From Weeksella massiliensis (GTDB lineage: Bacteria; Bacteroidota; Bacteroidia; Flavobacteriales; Weeksellaceae), in NCBI GenBank assembly GCA_000751595.1, contig CCMH01000009.1, forward strand, positions 1 to 64,000: 64,000 nucleotides of DNA, read 5' to 3'. The notes beneath the pieces were generated by a model, which had not been told where the DNA came from, searched no databases, and worked only from the letters and a program-made list of their open reading frames with translations. Of the stretch, positions 8,560 to 16,315 are shown in pieces. The position numbers and the translations under genes were made by a program. Every line of letters starts with the position of its first letter. The first letter of the stretch is position 1.

Positions 8560-8597
8560 AATCAATCTGATATTCATTAACAGATTGATTTTTTTTT
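8560..8597 (+). terminator. Rho-independent terminator after the first GT2
   Basis: A 10-bp perfect stem (AATCAATCTG at 8560-8569 with CAGATTGATT at 8581-8590) and an 11-nt loop are followed by a run of T to 8597. It lies 32 nt after the stop of the GT2 gene and would end the ugd-rfb-ABC-GT2 transcript. Confidence 0.75.
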
Positions 8598-8703
8598 ACA
8601 CAAAAATCCAAAACCAGAACTATCCATTCAATTTTTTGAATAGAAAAATAGAAATAGTTTTTCATCATTTTTATGGTGTTGAAAGAGGGATAAAAGCTAT
8701 AAG
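8598..8703. other. Intergenic spacer, no gene seen
   Basis: About 100 bp of AT-rich sequence between the terminator of the left glycan operon and the 3' end of the HTH gene. No open frame and no strong promoter were recognised. A weak CATTCAA/TTGAATA inverted pair near 8625 could form a small hairpin for the minus-strand transcript. Confidence 0.4.
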
Positions 8704-8991
8704 TTATTTTCTTTCTTTTTCTAAGGGCACTTGGTAGAGTTGCAATAAATCTAGGTATAAAATTAGGCGGATATAATAATATCGTCCACCGATTTTAATG
8801 AATTGTATAAAACCTTTTTTACGGTATTCGAAAAGACTTCTTTTAGAAATCTTTAGAATTTTCATGACTTCTTCGTCGCTTAAAATATCATCATCCGTAA
8901 ATATGAGCTGATCTACATTTTTCTTGATTAATTTTTTGGTTGTCTTTCGTAAGACTTGTAGATAATGTTCAGAGTAAGTAAAATTATTCAT
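8704..8991 (-). CDS. Small helix-turn-helix (HTH_17/excisionase-like) DNA-binding protein
   Basis: This 95-residue protein has a winged-helix excisionase-like domain from about residue 37: SDEEVMKILKISKRSLFEYR, then KKGFIQFIKIGGRYYYIR. That is the usual helix-turn-helix followed by a wing that carries the G-R-x-Y/W-R signature. Such proteins are common in Bacteroidota mobile elements and as orphan regulators. It has no integrase neighbour here. It is AT-rich and sits in a short non-glycan island with the DUF6266 gene, both on the minus strand and opposite to the adjacent glycan genes. Its target is unknown. Confidence 0.8.
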   Translation of the reverse strand: MNNFTYSEHYLQVLRKTTKKLIKKNVDQLIFTDDDILSDEEVMKILKISKRSLFEYRKKGFIQFIKIGGRYYYIRLILYLDLLQLYQVPLEKERK

Positions 8992-9111
8992 ATTGTTAAG
9001 CTTTAGTAGTTAACGAAAATATTATATAGTCATTGGTAAGATGTTTAAATTGAGTTAGTTAAGTTAAAGAAAAACTTTTAAATTTCAAAATTAAAAATCG
9101 TGTAGTGTATA

Positions 9112-9161
9112 AAACTCAAATCAGCATGGTGGGAATGATTTTCCAATGCTGATTTGAGTTT
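9112..9161 (-). terminator. Long perfect inverted repeat between the DUF6266 and HTH genes, probable terminator
   Basis: AAACTCAAATCAGCAT at 9112-9127 is exactly complementary to 9146-9161, separated by an 18-nt spacer. On the minus strand the hairpin begins 6 nt after the DUF6266 stop codon and is followed by TTTTAT. On the plus strand it is followed by a T-run (CTTTTTTT). It may terminate in both directions, although no plus-strand gene enters it from the left nearby. Confidence 0.65.
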
Positions 9162-9167
9162 CTTTTT

Positions 9168-9809
9168 TTAGGAGATTAAAGTTCCTGCATAAAACGAATT
9201 CGCTACCTCACTGTTGTCCTCTGACCTGAAAGATAGCCAAAGGTGAATTGTTTTTCCGCTCTGTATTGGTGGAATAATCGCGGTGAAGGTTTCTGTACTA
9301 CGTTTCGCTGCATTTTCTAAGAAGATGGTGTTTGCTTCCCCTTCTGTAGCAATCAGTACTTGTAGCCAATCATTTTCTCGTTCGGTGATTGATCCTGCGT
9401 TGTTTTGCCAATTAATTTCTAGGGTATCATTAGAAGGCATGTTGAAGGTAACGCCAATAATTCCCATCAAATTTCCTTTCGCAAAATAAATCGTAGGGTA
9501 GTTGATGTTGAAAGTTTGTGTATCGTAATCAATACTAAAATTTTCGAGTAAATTGGTCATCGCCAAATTGTAGCAAGAGTTCATTCCCACTCTCTTCCCA
9601 TAATGGCTACAAGCAAAAGAACGGTAAGACGCCATAAATTCTGCGCATTTTTTCATGCGAAGCTGAATCAGTGCTTGTTTTTGTGATGGCTTTTTCGTTC
9701 TCTTTCGAGGTCTAATTTTGGAAATTTCATTTCCAAAAACATTGGCAACTACAATACGGCCTGTGCGTCCTGATGTGCCCGACAATAATGAATCATTGAT
9801 TTTTCCCAT
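9168..9809 (-). CDS. DUF6266 family protein
   Basis: The 213-residue protein begins MGKINDSLLSGTSGRTGRIV and continues with RPRKRTKKPSQKQALIQLRM, the N-terminal pattern of DUF6266 proteins found in flavobacteria and relatives. The C-terminal half is rich in beta-strand-like sequence and ends in a segment resembling an immunoglobulin-like or fibronectin-like fold. No signal peptide, membrane segment or catalytic motif is seen, and function is unknown. Members are often scattered singly or in tandem in accessory regions. Here it has its own terminator-like inverted repeat and lies inside a glycan locus without an obvious link to sugar metabolism. Confidence 0.8.
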   Translation of the reverse strand: MGKINDSLLSGTSGRTGRIVVANVFGNEISKIRPRKRTKKPSQKQALIQLRMKKCAEFMASYRSFACSHYGKRVGMNSCYNLAMTNLLENFSIDYDTQTFNINYPTIYFAKGNLMGIIGVTFNMPSNDTLEINWQNNAGSITERENDWLQVLIATEGEANTIFLENAAKRSTETFTAIIPPIQSGKTIHLWLSFRSEDNSEVANSFYAGTLIS

Positions 9810-10109
9810 TTTATAGAAAATTAAATGTACCCATAAAGGTGGCTCAGCTTTTTCTATTAAGCTAAGTTGCTTCCGAGATTTGCCGATTTTTACATGAATT
9901 TGCCTATCAAAGTCCTTTTGTTAGACTTTGTAAGACCATTCTTCAATGAGTGTAAGACTTTTGTATATCCGTTCTCTATCCACGGTATATCCACGGAGAG
10001 TCGGAGCAATGTTTTTATTGGGGATTAATTTTTCTAATAAATATAGATTCTGATTATTGAGTCGTTAGATAAACTGTATATTTGTTTAACCTAAAATGTA
10101 ACCAACCAC
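9810..10109. other. 300-bp intergenic region with short direct repeats
   Basis: This divergent spacer between the DUF6266 gene and the next GT holds a pair of identical 9-mers TATCCACGG at 9977-9985 and 9988-9996 (11-bp spacing, about one helical turn). These are flanked by CTC and GAG. Near 9920-9960, GTAAGAC occurs repeatedly. The right end has the promoter at 10077-10084. No open frame of note was found. The paired 9-mers look like a protein-binding or attachment site, but this is a guess. Confidence 0.5.
10077..10084 (+). promoter_or_regulatory. Predicted promoter, TTG-N17-TATATTTG
   Basis: TATATTTG at 10077-10084 matches the Bacteroidota -7 consensus. A TTG at 10057-10059 lies 17 nt upstream, near the expected -33 spacing. 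The ATG of the next gene is at 10110, giving a leader of about 20 nt. Confidence 0.65.
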
Positions 10110-10955
10110 ATGTTAGAACGAATAAAAAAAGCGATCAAAATACTTATCGGTCGAGAAACAGAGAAGAAAGAAAAAGTATTTACGTCTTTTCAAGCAATTG
10201 ATCCATTGGATTCGACTTTTTTAGAGAAAGTAAACGTTTATCAATACGAATTTATTTTCACCGAATTTGGAGAAGAACGAGTAAATGCAGGAGGCGCCGT
10301 GCTTAGTCAGCAAAATAGATTAGAACCTTCACTTTCGGGTATAAAAAAATATTTCCCAAACGCTAAAATCACCGTTTATACTGATTTCGATTGGCAAGAA
10401 ACGGGTGGGCTAAACATCATAAAAGTGCAATCTCCAGTTGTCGATGCGGATCACCCAAGGTTTGGTTATCGGACCGGTAATTATTTTAAGTTTAAAGGAT
10501 TGCTAGAATCCAAAGCCGATTTCGCTTGTGCACTTGATTCGGATATGTTCTTCGTCAATGAAAATGTTTATTCATTGGTAATGCTTACTCAAAAATTTGG
10601 ATTTTGTGCGCCATACAATATTCGTCAATTACTGAAACAAGACATGGTGCAATCTTTGGATACGCAGCCTATAAAAGATGAAAGTTTAGGCATGGGAAGA
10701 TCATATAACCAAAGTCCGATGACGCTATGGAAAAATCATGAAGCCGGAAGAAAATATTATACAGCATGTATGGAGATCATGAAAAATGATCCTTCTCGTG
10801 GTTCTTTGGTCATGTGGAAAGCTGCCTGGGAAACAGGGGTACATCCGTATGTTTTACCAAAACAATTCTGTGTTTGCGATGGCGATATAGGTTGTGACGA
10901 TGAGGTAATCTTGCATGTTGGGCACCCAAGTGTAGCAAAATATTATAAATTATGA
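10110..10955 (+). CDS. Glycosyltransferase-like protein (GT-A type, family not assigned)
   Basis: The 281-residue protein shows a GT-A-like layout: YFPNAKITVYTDFDW (a nucleotide-sugar-fold strand), then FALDSDMFF-type sequence (ACALDSDMFFVNEN near residue 145) that provides a DxD metal site. A C-terminal CVCDGDIGCDDEVILHVGHPS segment resembles the terminal His motif of such folds. No membrane segment is seen. I could not place it in a named GT family. It has its own promoter and converges with the GT8 gene, leaving only 3 bp between their ends. It probably acts on the same glycan, but donor and acceptor are unknown. Confidence 0.7.
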   Translation: MLERIKKAIKILIGRETEKKEKVFTSFQAIDPLDSTFLEKVNVYQYEFIFTEFGEERVNAGGAVLSQQNRLEPSLSGIKKYFPNAKITVYTDFDWQETGGLNIIKVQSPVVDADHPRFGYRTGNYFKFKGLLESKADFACALDSDMFFVNENVYSLVMLTQKFGFCAPYNIRQLLKQDMVQSLDTQPIKDESLGMGRSYNQSPMTLWKNHEAGRKYYTACMEIMKNDPSRGSLVMWKAAWETGVHPYVLPKQFCVCDGDIGCDDEVILHVGHPSVAKYYKL

Positions 10956-10958
10956 TTC

Positions 10959-11888
10959 TTAAAAATAATTATATAATAGTTGTTTCGATTTAGAAATTTT
11001 GATATTATTTTCCTTTAAAATATCTTTTATAAAAGGAGACTTACAAGCGTAGTAGAAAAAGAGATTGCTGTCAATAAACTCTAGAGATTTCCAAGGTTTT
11101 TCTTGCCCTACATAATGATAGATAATAAATAATTTTGGATTCACATATAGACCGAATTTCCGCTTTAATCCATTTAAAAGAAGTCTATTGGTTGTAGTCT
11201 TGTATTTTCTTGTAGTATTAAATTTTTTATCAATTAGTTTAACACCCCCATATTGAGAAAAAACTGAATTTAATATGTCTTGATCTTGTAATTTTGGTTT
11301 TTTGATTTGCTCTAAAGCATCAAAAAGTTTTTCTTGAATTTTATTTTTTCTAATTTTCTTTAAATTATAAACCATAACACCTGCGTTAAAATATTCTTCA
11401 GGTTTATTCATCTTCAAAGTATCGGTGAAATATTCTAATGGATAATCTTTATCATTTTTTTGTAGTATTTTTTTCAAAATATATGGACTCGAACAGCATA
11501 AAGCTAGCTTGTCATTGAAAGAAATCGTTGCTAAATCAGATATATCAAAGTCAACAATTAAATCACTGTCTAAATATAAGATTCTATCATATTTATCAAA
11601 AATCTCTGGAATGTAAAATCTGTAATATGTTGTTGCATTCATATAAGAATTTAAGAAAAACTTCTCTGCTTCGAAGTTTTTTAGCTCTATGAAATTAACA
11701 CTGACATTTTTATATTTTTTGATTTGCCTTTCTGTAATGTGTTGATTATTAATACTAATGTACTCACTTAAAATATTTATTTCATATTTGGTGTTTTTAT
11801 TAAGGTTTTCTAAAATAGATGTTATAACGACATTCGCATATTTGTAATATTTATCATCACAAGTAAGTACAATAGGTAAAAGGCTCAT
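10959..11888 (-). CDS. Glycosyltransferase family 8
   Basis: The 309-residue protein is a GT8 (LgtC/RfaJ-type) retaining glycosyltransferase, a family that uses UDP-glucose or UDP-galactose. It begins LPIVLTCDDKYYKYANVVI. The DxD motif is RILYLDSDLIVDFDISDL near residue 102, followed by the YFNAGVMVYNLKKIR acceptor-side block and the C-terminal IYHYVGQEKPW typical of the family. It is transcribed from its own promoter, divergent from the epimerase-like gene at 12003. Base composition is clearly more AT-rich than that of neighbouring plus-strand genes, suggesting separate acquisition. Confidence 0.92.
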   Translation of the reverse strand: MSLLPIVLTCDDKYYKYANVVITSILENLNKNTKYEINILSEYISINNQHITERQIKKYKNVSVNFIELKNFEAEKFFLNSYMNATTYYRFYIPEIFDKYDRILYLDSDLIVDFDISDLATISFNDKLALCCSSPYILKKILQKNDKDYPLEYFTDTLKMNKPEEYFNAGVMVYNLKKIRKNKIQEKLFDALEQIKKPKLQDQDILNSVFSQYGGVKLIDKKFNTTRKYKTTTNRLLLNGLKRKFGLYVNPKLFIIYHYVGQEKPWKSLEFIDSNLFFYYACKSPFIKDILKENNIKISKSKQLLYNYF

Positions 11889-11914
11889 TAATCTAATTTT
11901 AATCTAGGTTGAAA

Positions 11915-11922
11915 CAAATCTA
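11915..11922 (-). promoter_or_regulatory. Predicted -7 element TAGATTTG for the GT8 gene
   Basis: The minus strand reads TAGATTTG, matching TAnnTTTG, 27 nt before the GT8 ATG at 11888. A second identical element faces the other way at 11971-11978, forming a divergent promoter pair. Confidence 0.6.
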
Positions 11923-11970
11923 GAAATAATAATTGTATTAAATAATGAATTACTAAATAGATATTAGTTG

Positions 11971-11978
11971 TAGATTTG
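11971..11978 (+). promoter_or_regulatory. Predicted -7 element TAGATTTG for the epimerase-like gene
   Basis: TAGATTTG matches the Bacteroidota -7 consensus, 25 nt before the ATG at 12003. It is paired divergently with the element at 11915-11922. Confidence 0.6.
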
Positions 11979-12002
11979 ATTGAATATTGTTAAACATTTA
12001 TC

Positions 12003-12674
12003 ATGATCATAGGAAAAGGTTTGATTGCGACTCAATTTGCTGATGTTGATTCAGATAAAATTTTGTTTTTTGCTTCGGGTGTTTCGAATTCTTCTGAAAC
12101 AGATCCGAGTCAGTTCATGAGAGAGCAAAAATTAATCGAAGAAACGATAGCGCAATTTCCGAATCTGCTCTTTGTGTATTTCAGTACGTGTTCTATTTAC
12201 GATTCGTCCAAATACAATAGTCCTTATGTGTTGCATAAATTGCACATGGAAGAAATCATCAAAGAAAAAGCAAGCAGTTATTTAATTCTGCGCGTGAGCA
12301 ATGCCGTAGGGAAAGGTGGGAATCCCAATTTGTTGATGAATTATCTCTCTCGACAATTTATGGATCAAGCAGCCTTAACGATACATCAATTTGCCACGCG
12401 TAATTTGATTGATGTCGAAGACGTGAAAAACATCGCTCTTTCTTACATACAACACGATAAGAAAAACCAAATTGTTAATGTTGCTTATACCGAGAATTTT
12501 CATATTCCAGAAATTATCGATGGTTTCGAGAAGGCGTATAAATCAAAAGCAAATGTCGATTTGGTACCCAAAGGCGAACATTATAGTATTGATGTGAGCG
12601 AATTGGCCTATCGTTTTGAAATCACCAACAAAACAGACTATTTAGAAAATTTGATCAAGAAGTATTATGGATAA
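12003..12674 (+). CDS. Short NAD(P)-dependent epimerase/dehydratase-like protein
   Basis: The 223-residue protein looks like a compact extended-SDR sugar-nucleotide enzyme. It starts with MIIGKGLIA, a minimal GxGxxA-type nucleotide-binding turn. It has VYFSTCSIYDSS (the catalytic-Ser strand) and YVLHK as the YxxxK couple near residue 79. Then come LRVSNAVGKGGNPN and TRNLIDVEDVKNIALSY, which parallel the RDxxYVxDxa region of epimerases. It is about 80-100 residues shorter than typical GalE/RmlB proteins, mainly at the N-terminal Rossmann part. Related short proteins occur in GT clusters. It could act in deoxysugar or pyranose-furanose chemistry, but the substrate is unknown. Confidence 0.75.
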   Translation: MIIGKGLIATQFADVDSDKILFFASGVSNSSETDPSQFMREQKLIEETIAQFPNLLFVYFSTCSIYDSSKYNSPYVLHKLHMEEIIKEKASSYLILRVSNAVGKGGNPNLLMNYLSRQFMDQAALTIHQFATRNLIDVEDVKNIALSYIQHDKKNQIVNVAYTENFHIPEIIDGFEKAYKSKANVDLVPKGEHYSIDVSELAYRFEITNKTDYLENLIKKYYG

Positions 12675-12784
12675 ATTTGGCGAATTACTTGTTCTTGTTC
12701 ATTGATGTAGTTTTATCTTCTCATTAATTATTGGCTCTTCTAGGTTAATAAGTATTTTATATTAGATTTCAGTACCATTTTCAA

Positions 12785-14065
12785 TTACATCACACTTATC
12801 ACTTTTGTAATGTAATTCATCAACATGATTATGGAGTTTGTAAAAGCATACGGTTTGTTACCAAACTCTAAATGAGGTATTATACAAAAATAACAGACCA
12901 CATAAAACATCTGTTTGTTAGAGTGTATAAATGTAGAAAATATTTTGTCTGATATAGTAGCAAATTGCTTGATGCGATGCGAGAATATTGGCTTTATACT
13001 TATATGTTTTAACTCCATAAAATATACAAGAGAACTTAGTAAACATAAGGAGATAAATCGACTCCAATCAATTGCAATTACGAAAATTGGTAGCATGGCA
13101 AGTAATTGAAAGCAAAAGATAAAAAACAGATTAGGGGTAAAATTAGTCTTGGCTTTATTTTTTAAGTTGTTAAAGTACAAGGTTATGTATAAAAGCGCAA
13201 TAACAAAAATCACATAAGTGACACCTCTAGAGAACCCGTTCCATATCTTTCCTTTAAACATACTAATAACTTTATTTTCAGTATTTTCACCTAAAGCTCT
13301 TAATCCGTCAGAAATTTCTAAATTGGTAGCGTATGCTGGTATTAAACCAAGAGATTCCTTATACAGGTTTTGTGCTATTTCGGGTGTACCATGGTATATA
13401 ATTGTCAGAATTAAGGTAACGAAAGAAGGTAAGAATATACCAAAAGACTTAAGGGTTGTAATTATTAGTTTTTTCGGTTGATAGTTTTGATTGACGAGAA
13501 AAATAAAAATGAAAGGAATCGATATGAAAAAGAAAATCTCATGAATCAAAATACCGATAATTGTTATTATATTGATCCAGAGGTATTTAATAATACTCTC
13601 TTTTTTTAGAAGATATACAACGAAGATTATTAATAGGATTTGAAAATAATCTTTAAATTCTATAACACCGCTAAGTAATGTATAACTTAATGTGAAAGGT
13701 AAAAAAAGGAAATTTAATGAATAGCCATTTTTTTTAAACAAATAATAGAAATATATAAATACAAAAATTAATATTATAATACTGAAAATTTTGATGAATA
13801 TAAAAGTATCAAAATTTAATTTCGCAACTATTTTGGTTACTTCACCGAATAAGCCTCTTCTTATAAAACCATACGAATAGGAAATATAGTTGCTTTGCAG
13901 CATATATGTAAATTCAGTGCTTCTTAGGTAATCAAGAAATTTATAGAGTACATTAAAAATGAAAAACACATTAAAAAATAGGATTGCTTTTCTAGTCATA
14001 GTTGTATAATAAATAGAGTAAAGTGGTTTTTTGATAGTTGGCGTAAAGTTAAATGTTTTTAACAT
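12785..14065 (-). CDS. Multi-pass membrane protein, candidate GT-C glycosyltransferase or polymerase
   Basis: This 426-residue protein has roughly nine to eleven hydrophobic membrane segments and no soluble domain. A polar segment before the second helix carries YGFIRRGLFGEVTK, and a long loop lies around residues 215-270. Multi-pass proteins of this size with charged residues in the first outer loop include GT-C lipid-sugar-dependent transferases and O-antigen polymerases. A separate EpsG-type polymerase (25734-26849) is present in the locus, so a GT-C enzyme using a polyprenyl-phosphate sugar, possibly the D-arabinofuranose made at 18839-22370, is an attractive but unproven idea. It is strongly AT-rich. 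An internal ATG at 13999 (MTRKAILFFN) is an alternative start. Confidence 0.65.
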   Translation of the reverse strand: MLKTFNFTPTIKKPLYSIYYTTMTRKAILFFNVFFIFNVLYKFLDYLRSTEFTYMLQSNYISYSYGFIRRGLFGEVTKIVAKLNFDTFIFIKIFSIIILIFVFIYFYYLFKKNGYSLNFLFLPFTLSYTLLSGVIEFKDYFQILLIIFVVYLLKKESIIKYLWINIITIIGILIHEIFFFISIPFIFIFLVNQNYQPKKLIITTLKSFGIFLPSFVTLILTIIYHGTPEIAQNLYKESLGLIPAYATNLEISDGLRALGENTENKVISMFKGKIWNGFSRGVTYVIFVIALLYITLYFNNLKNKAKTNFTPNLFFIFCFQLLAMLPIFVIAIDWSRFISLCLLSSLVYFMELKHISIKPIFSHRIKQFATISDKIFSTFIHSNKQMFYVVCYFCIIPHLEFGNKPYAFTNSIIMLMNYITKVISVM

Positions 14066-14199
14066 TTCTACACGAATTAATCGTAGCGAACTCTATTTTT
14101 GTATACTTCTGTTGCCTAAGTTTACAAATCACAAGTTATACCTAATAATAAAAAGACCTGAATAATAAAAATTCATCACCCAAAACAAGCCTCTAACTT

Positions 14200-15201
14200 T
14201 TATCCATTGTACCTTTTCTTGAATAGTCGATACCCTATTTCGGCAGGAAGATTATACAAGATATTTGCTTTCTTTTCTTTTTTGGTGAAATCATTGGTTA
14301 GATAATCCGACAGTTTCAGGCTCGGTGCTTTTTGCGTTCTGCGGTAATTTTGTTTCCAATAGGTTACATCGTCGCGCATGAATTTATACTGCATGATCAT
14401 CGTTAAATCTTTGAAATTCACAATTTTCTTGCGAATCCATTTTTTGCGATCTGCATTCTTACTCTGATGATACGATTTTGTAAACCATTCTAATATCGTC
14501 TGATGATTTTCGAAATTAACTTTCTTTTTATTGGCAATTACTGATTTGCTATGCAAATAATAAATATAGGTGGTGTCGTGGATAAAACTGATTGAATGTA
14601 ATTTTTCTGCACAATGAAATGCCCAAAGCTCATCTTGCGAATAGAGATTCGGGACAAAACGTAAATTGTTCTTCGTAATAAAACTTTTTAGATATAATTT
14701 ATTATGAGCCATTACAGGCCAATCACCATAAACAAATCGTTTGAAGATTCTTTCGTTTTCCATCACGATAGAATTGATACTGTTGATACGAAAAAGATAA
14801 GCGCGTTCTCCAGTATCTTCGTATTCGCAAACCGTTTCGGCAACCGAAATTTCTACATTGTATTTTTCTGAGTTGATCACTAGTTTCTCGATGCAATCTG
14901 GGGTGATGTAATCATCACTATCCAACATATAAATATATTTCCCAGAAGATTCGTCAATTCCGCGATTGCGAACAACCGATAGGCCTTGATTTTTTTCTAA
15001 ATGAACCAAACGCATTGACAGTTGAGGATTTTTTTGGATAAAATCTTCTATCAGCGCAACACTATTATCGGGAGTAGCATCGTTTACAAAAATCGTTTCA
15101 ATGTTCGGGTAGGTCTGTGCTTTCACCGATTCCATGCAACGTAGGATATACGCCTCGCACTTATAAACCGGAATGTTGATACTAACTAAAGGTTGCTGCA
15201 T
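14200..15201 (-). CDS. Glycosyltransferase family 2
   Basis: The 333-residue protein has a canonical GT2 N-terminus: VSINIPVYKCEAYILRCMES, FVNDATPDNSVALIEDF, then NRGIDESSGKYIYMLDSDDY with the DxD-type motif near residue 95. A C-terminal basic helix-rich tail follows (KKWIRKKIVNFKDL). No membrane segments are seen, so it is cytoplasmic or peripheral. It lies 4 bp downstream of the epimerase gene on the same strand and is surely co-transcribed. The donor may be UDP-galacturonate or UDP-glucuronate from the neighbouring gene, but that is inference from context only. Confidence 0.92.
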   Translation of the reverse strand: MQQPLVSINIPVYKCEAYILRCMESVKAQTYPNIETIFVNDATPDNSVALIEDFIQKNPQLSMRLVHLEKNQGLSVVRNRGIDESSGKYIYMLDSDDYITPDCIEKLVINSEKYNVEISVAETVCEYEDTGERAYLFRINSINSIVMENERIFKRFVYGDWPVMAHNKLYLKSFITKNNLRFVPNLYSQDELWAFHCAEKLHSISFIHDTTYIYYLHSKSVIANKKKVNFENHQTILEWFTKSYHQSKNADRKKWIRKKIVNFKDLTMIMQYKFMRDDVTYWKQNYRRTQKAPSLKLSDYLTNDFTKKEKKANILYNLPAEIGYRLFKKRYNG

Positions 15202-15205
15202 AAGG

Positions 15206-16252
15206 TTATTTGTTATAATATTCCGTGTACCAATTTACGAAATTTTTAACACCTTCTTCTATACTTGTGGTAGGATGATAATCTAAATCGGCAATCAAAT
15301 CGCTGACATCTGCATAGGTGCTTGGCACGTCGCCTGCTTGTATGGGTAGGAAATTTTTTTTGGCTTCGGTTTGTAGATTTTTTTCAATTTCTTTGATAAA
15401 ATCCATCAACTTCACCGGTTGATTATGACCGATATTATAAATTTTATAGGGTGCAGTCGAAACCGACGGATCCTGATCGTCTATGTGTTCTTTTCCTTTT
15501 GGTGGATTGTCATTGACACGAATTACACCTTCTACGATATCGTCAATATAGGTGAAATCTCGTTCCATCTTCCCAAAGTTGAAAACGTCGATTGCTTTGT
15601 TTTCGGTAATGGCTTTGGTAAAAAGAAAGAGCGCCATATCGGGTCTGCCCCAAGGTCCATAAACGGTGAAAAAACGCAAACCAGTGGTCGGAATTCCGAA
15701 AAGATGACTATAGGTATGCGCCATCAGTTCGTTGCTTTTTTTGCTTGCTGCATACAAACTTACCGGATGATCGACAGAGTCTTTGGTAGAAAAAGGTTGC
15801 TGTTCATTGAGTCCATACACGCTCGAGCTACTTGCATACGTAAGATGTTGTATGGCATGATTTCTACAAGCTTCGAGAATGGTCGCAAAACCAACAATAT
15901 TCGAGTCGATATATGCTTTCGGATTGCTCAGCGAATAGCGAACACCCGCTTGGGCAGCCAAATGTATGACATGGGTAAAGTTTTCTTGCTCAAACAAAGC
16001 TTCAAGCTGCTCGCTGTCTTCTAGGTTGAGCTGAATAAACTGATAGTTGCTGTATTTTTCACTCGCTACAAGTTGATTGTAATGTATTTTATCGGTTGGA
16101 ATCCCTGTTTCGGACAGTCGATCGAATTTGAGTTGAGGATCATAATAATCGTTGATATTATCCAAACCGACCAATTGATCGCCTCTTTTTGCGAGTTTTT
16201 CTATCAAATGAAAGCCGATGAAACCAGCAGCTCCCGTAATTAATATTTTCAT
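15206..16252 (-). CDS. NAD-dependent epimerase, UDP-glucuronate 4-epimerase-like
   Basis: The protein (348 residues from the chosen start) interconverts UDP-glucuronate and UDP-galacturonate, judging by similarity to the CapI/LspL group. It has the NAD-binding motif [32 protein letters not shown], the [15 protein letters not shown] block and [14 protein letters not shown]. The [19 protein letters not shown] segment carries YxxxK, and [15 protein letters not shown] is diagnostic of this group. The frame extends upstream to a TTG at 16273, but that codon overlaps the predicted -7 element (16271-16278), so the ATG at 16252 is preferred. Its presumed substrate is made by ugd (2167-3477). Confidence 0.88.
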   Translation of the reverse strand: MKILITGAAGFIGFHLIEKLAKRGDQLVGLDNINDYYDPQLKFDRLSETGIPTDKIHYNQLVASEKYSNYQFIQLNLEDSEQLEALFEQENFTHVIHLAAQAGVRYSLSNPKAYIDSNIVGFATILEACRNHAIQHLTYASSSSVYGLNEQQPFSTKDSVDHPVSLYAASKKSNELMAHTYSHLFGIPTTGLRFFTVYGPWGRPDMALFLFTKAITENKAIDVFNFGKMERDFTYIDDIVEGVIRVNDNPPKGKEHIDDQDPSVSTAPYKIYNIGHNQPVKLMDFIKEIEKNLQTEAKKNFLPIQAGDVPSTYADVSDLIADLDYHPTTSIEEGVKNFVNWYTEYYNK

Positions 16253-16270
16253 ATAGTTGAAGATTGCAAA

Positions 16271-16278
16271 CAAAGTTA
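16271..16278 (-). promoter_or_regulatory. Predicted -7 element TAACTTTG for the epimerase-GT2 pair
   Basis: The minus strand reads TAACTTTG, matching TAnnTTTG, 19 nt before the ATG at 16252. It overlaps the upstream TTG codon at 16273 and so decides the start. It is divergent from the element at 16300-16307. Confidence 0.65.
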
Positions 16279-16299
16279 ATGAGAATAGTTAAGGTTTAT

Positions 16300-16307
16300 T
16301 ATCTTTG
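16300..16307 (+). promoter_or_regulatory. Predicted -7 element TATCTTTG for the operon starting at 16316
   Basis: TATCTTTG matches the Bacteroidota consensus and ends only 9 nt before the ATG at 16316, so the 5' leader should be a few nucleotides at most. It probably drives the arabinofuranose operon to 22370. Confidence 0.6.
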
Positions 16308-16315
16308 AAATAAAA

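Noticed and set aside
8704-10109. Integrative element with integrase and attachment sites
   Set aside because: No integrase, transposase or tRNA target is present; only an excisionase-like HTH and short repeats were seen.
16253-16273. TTG start extending the UDP-glucuronate epimerase-like protein by seven residues
   Set aside because: The codon overlaps the predicted -7 element, and the Rossmann motif begins right after the ATG at 16252.
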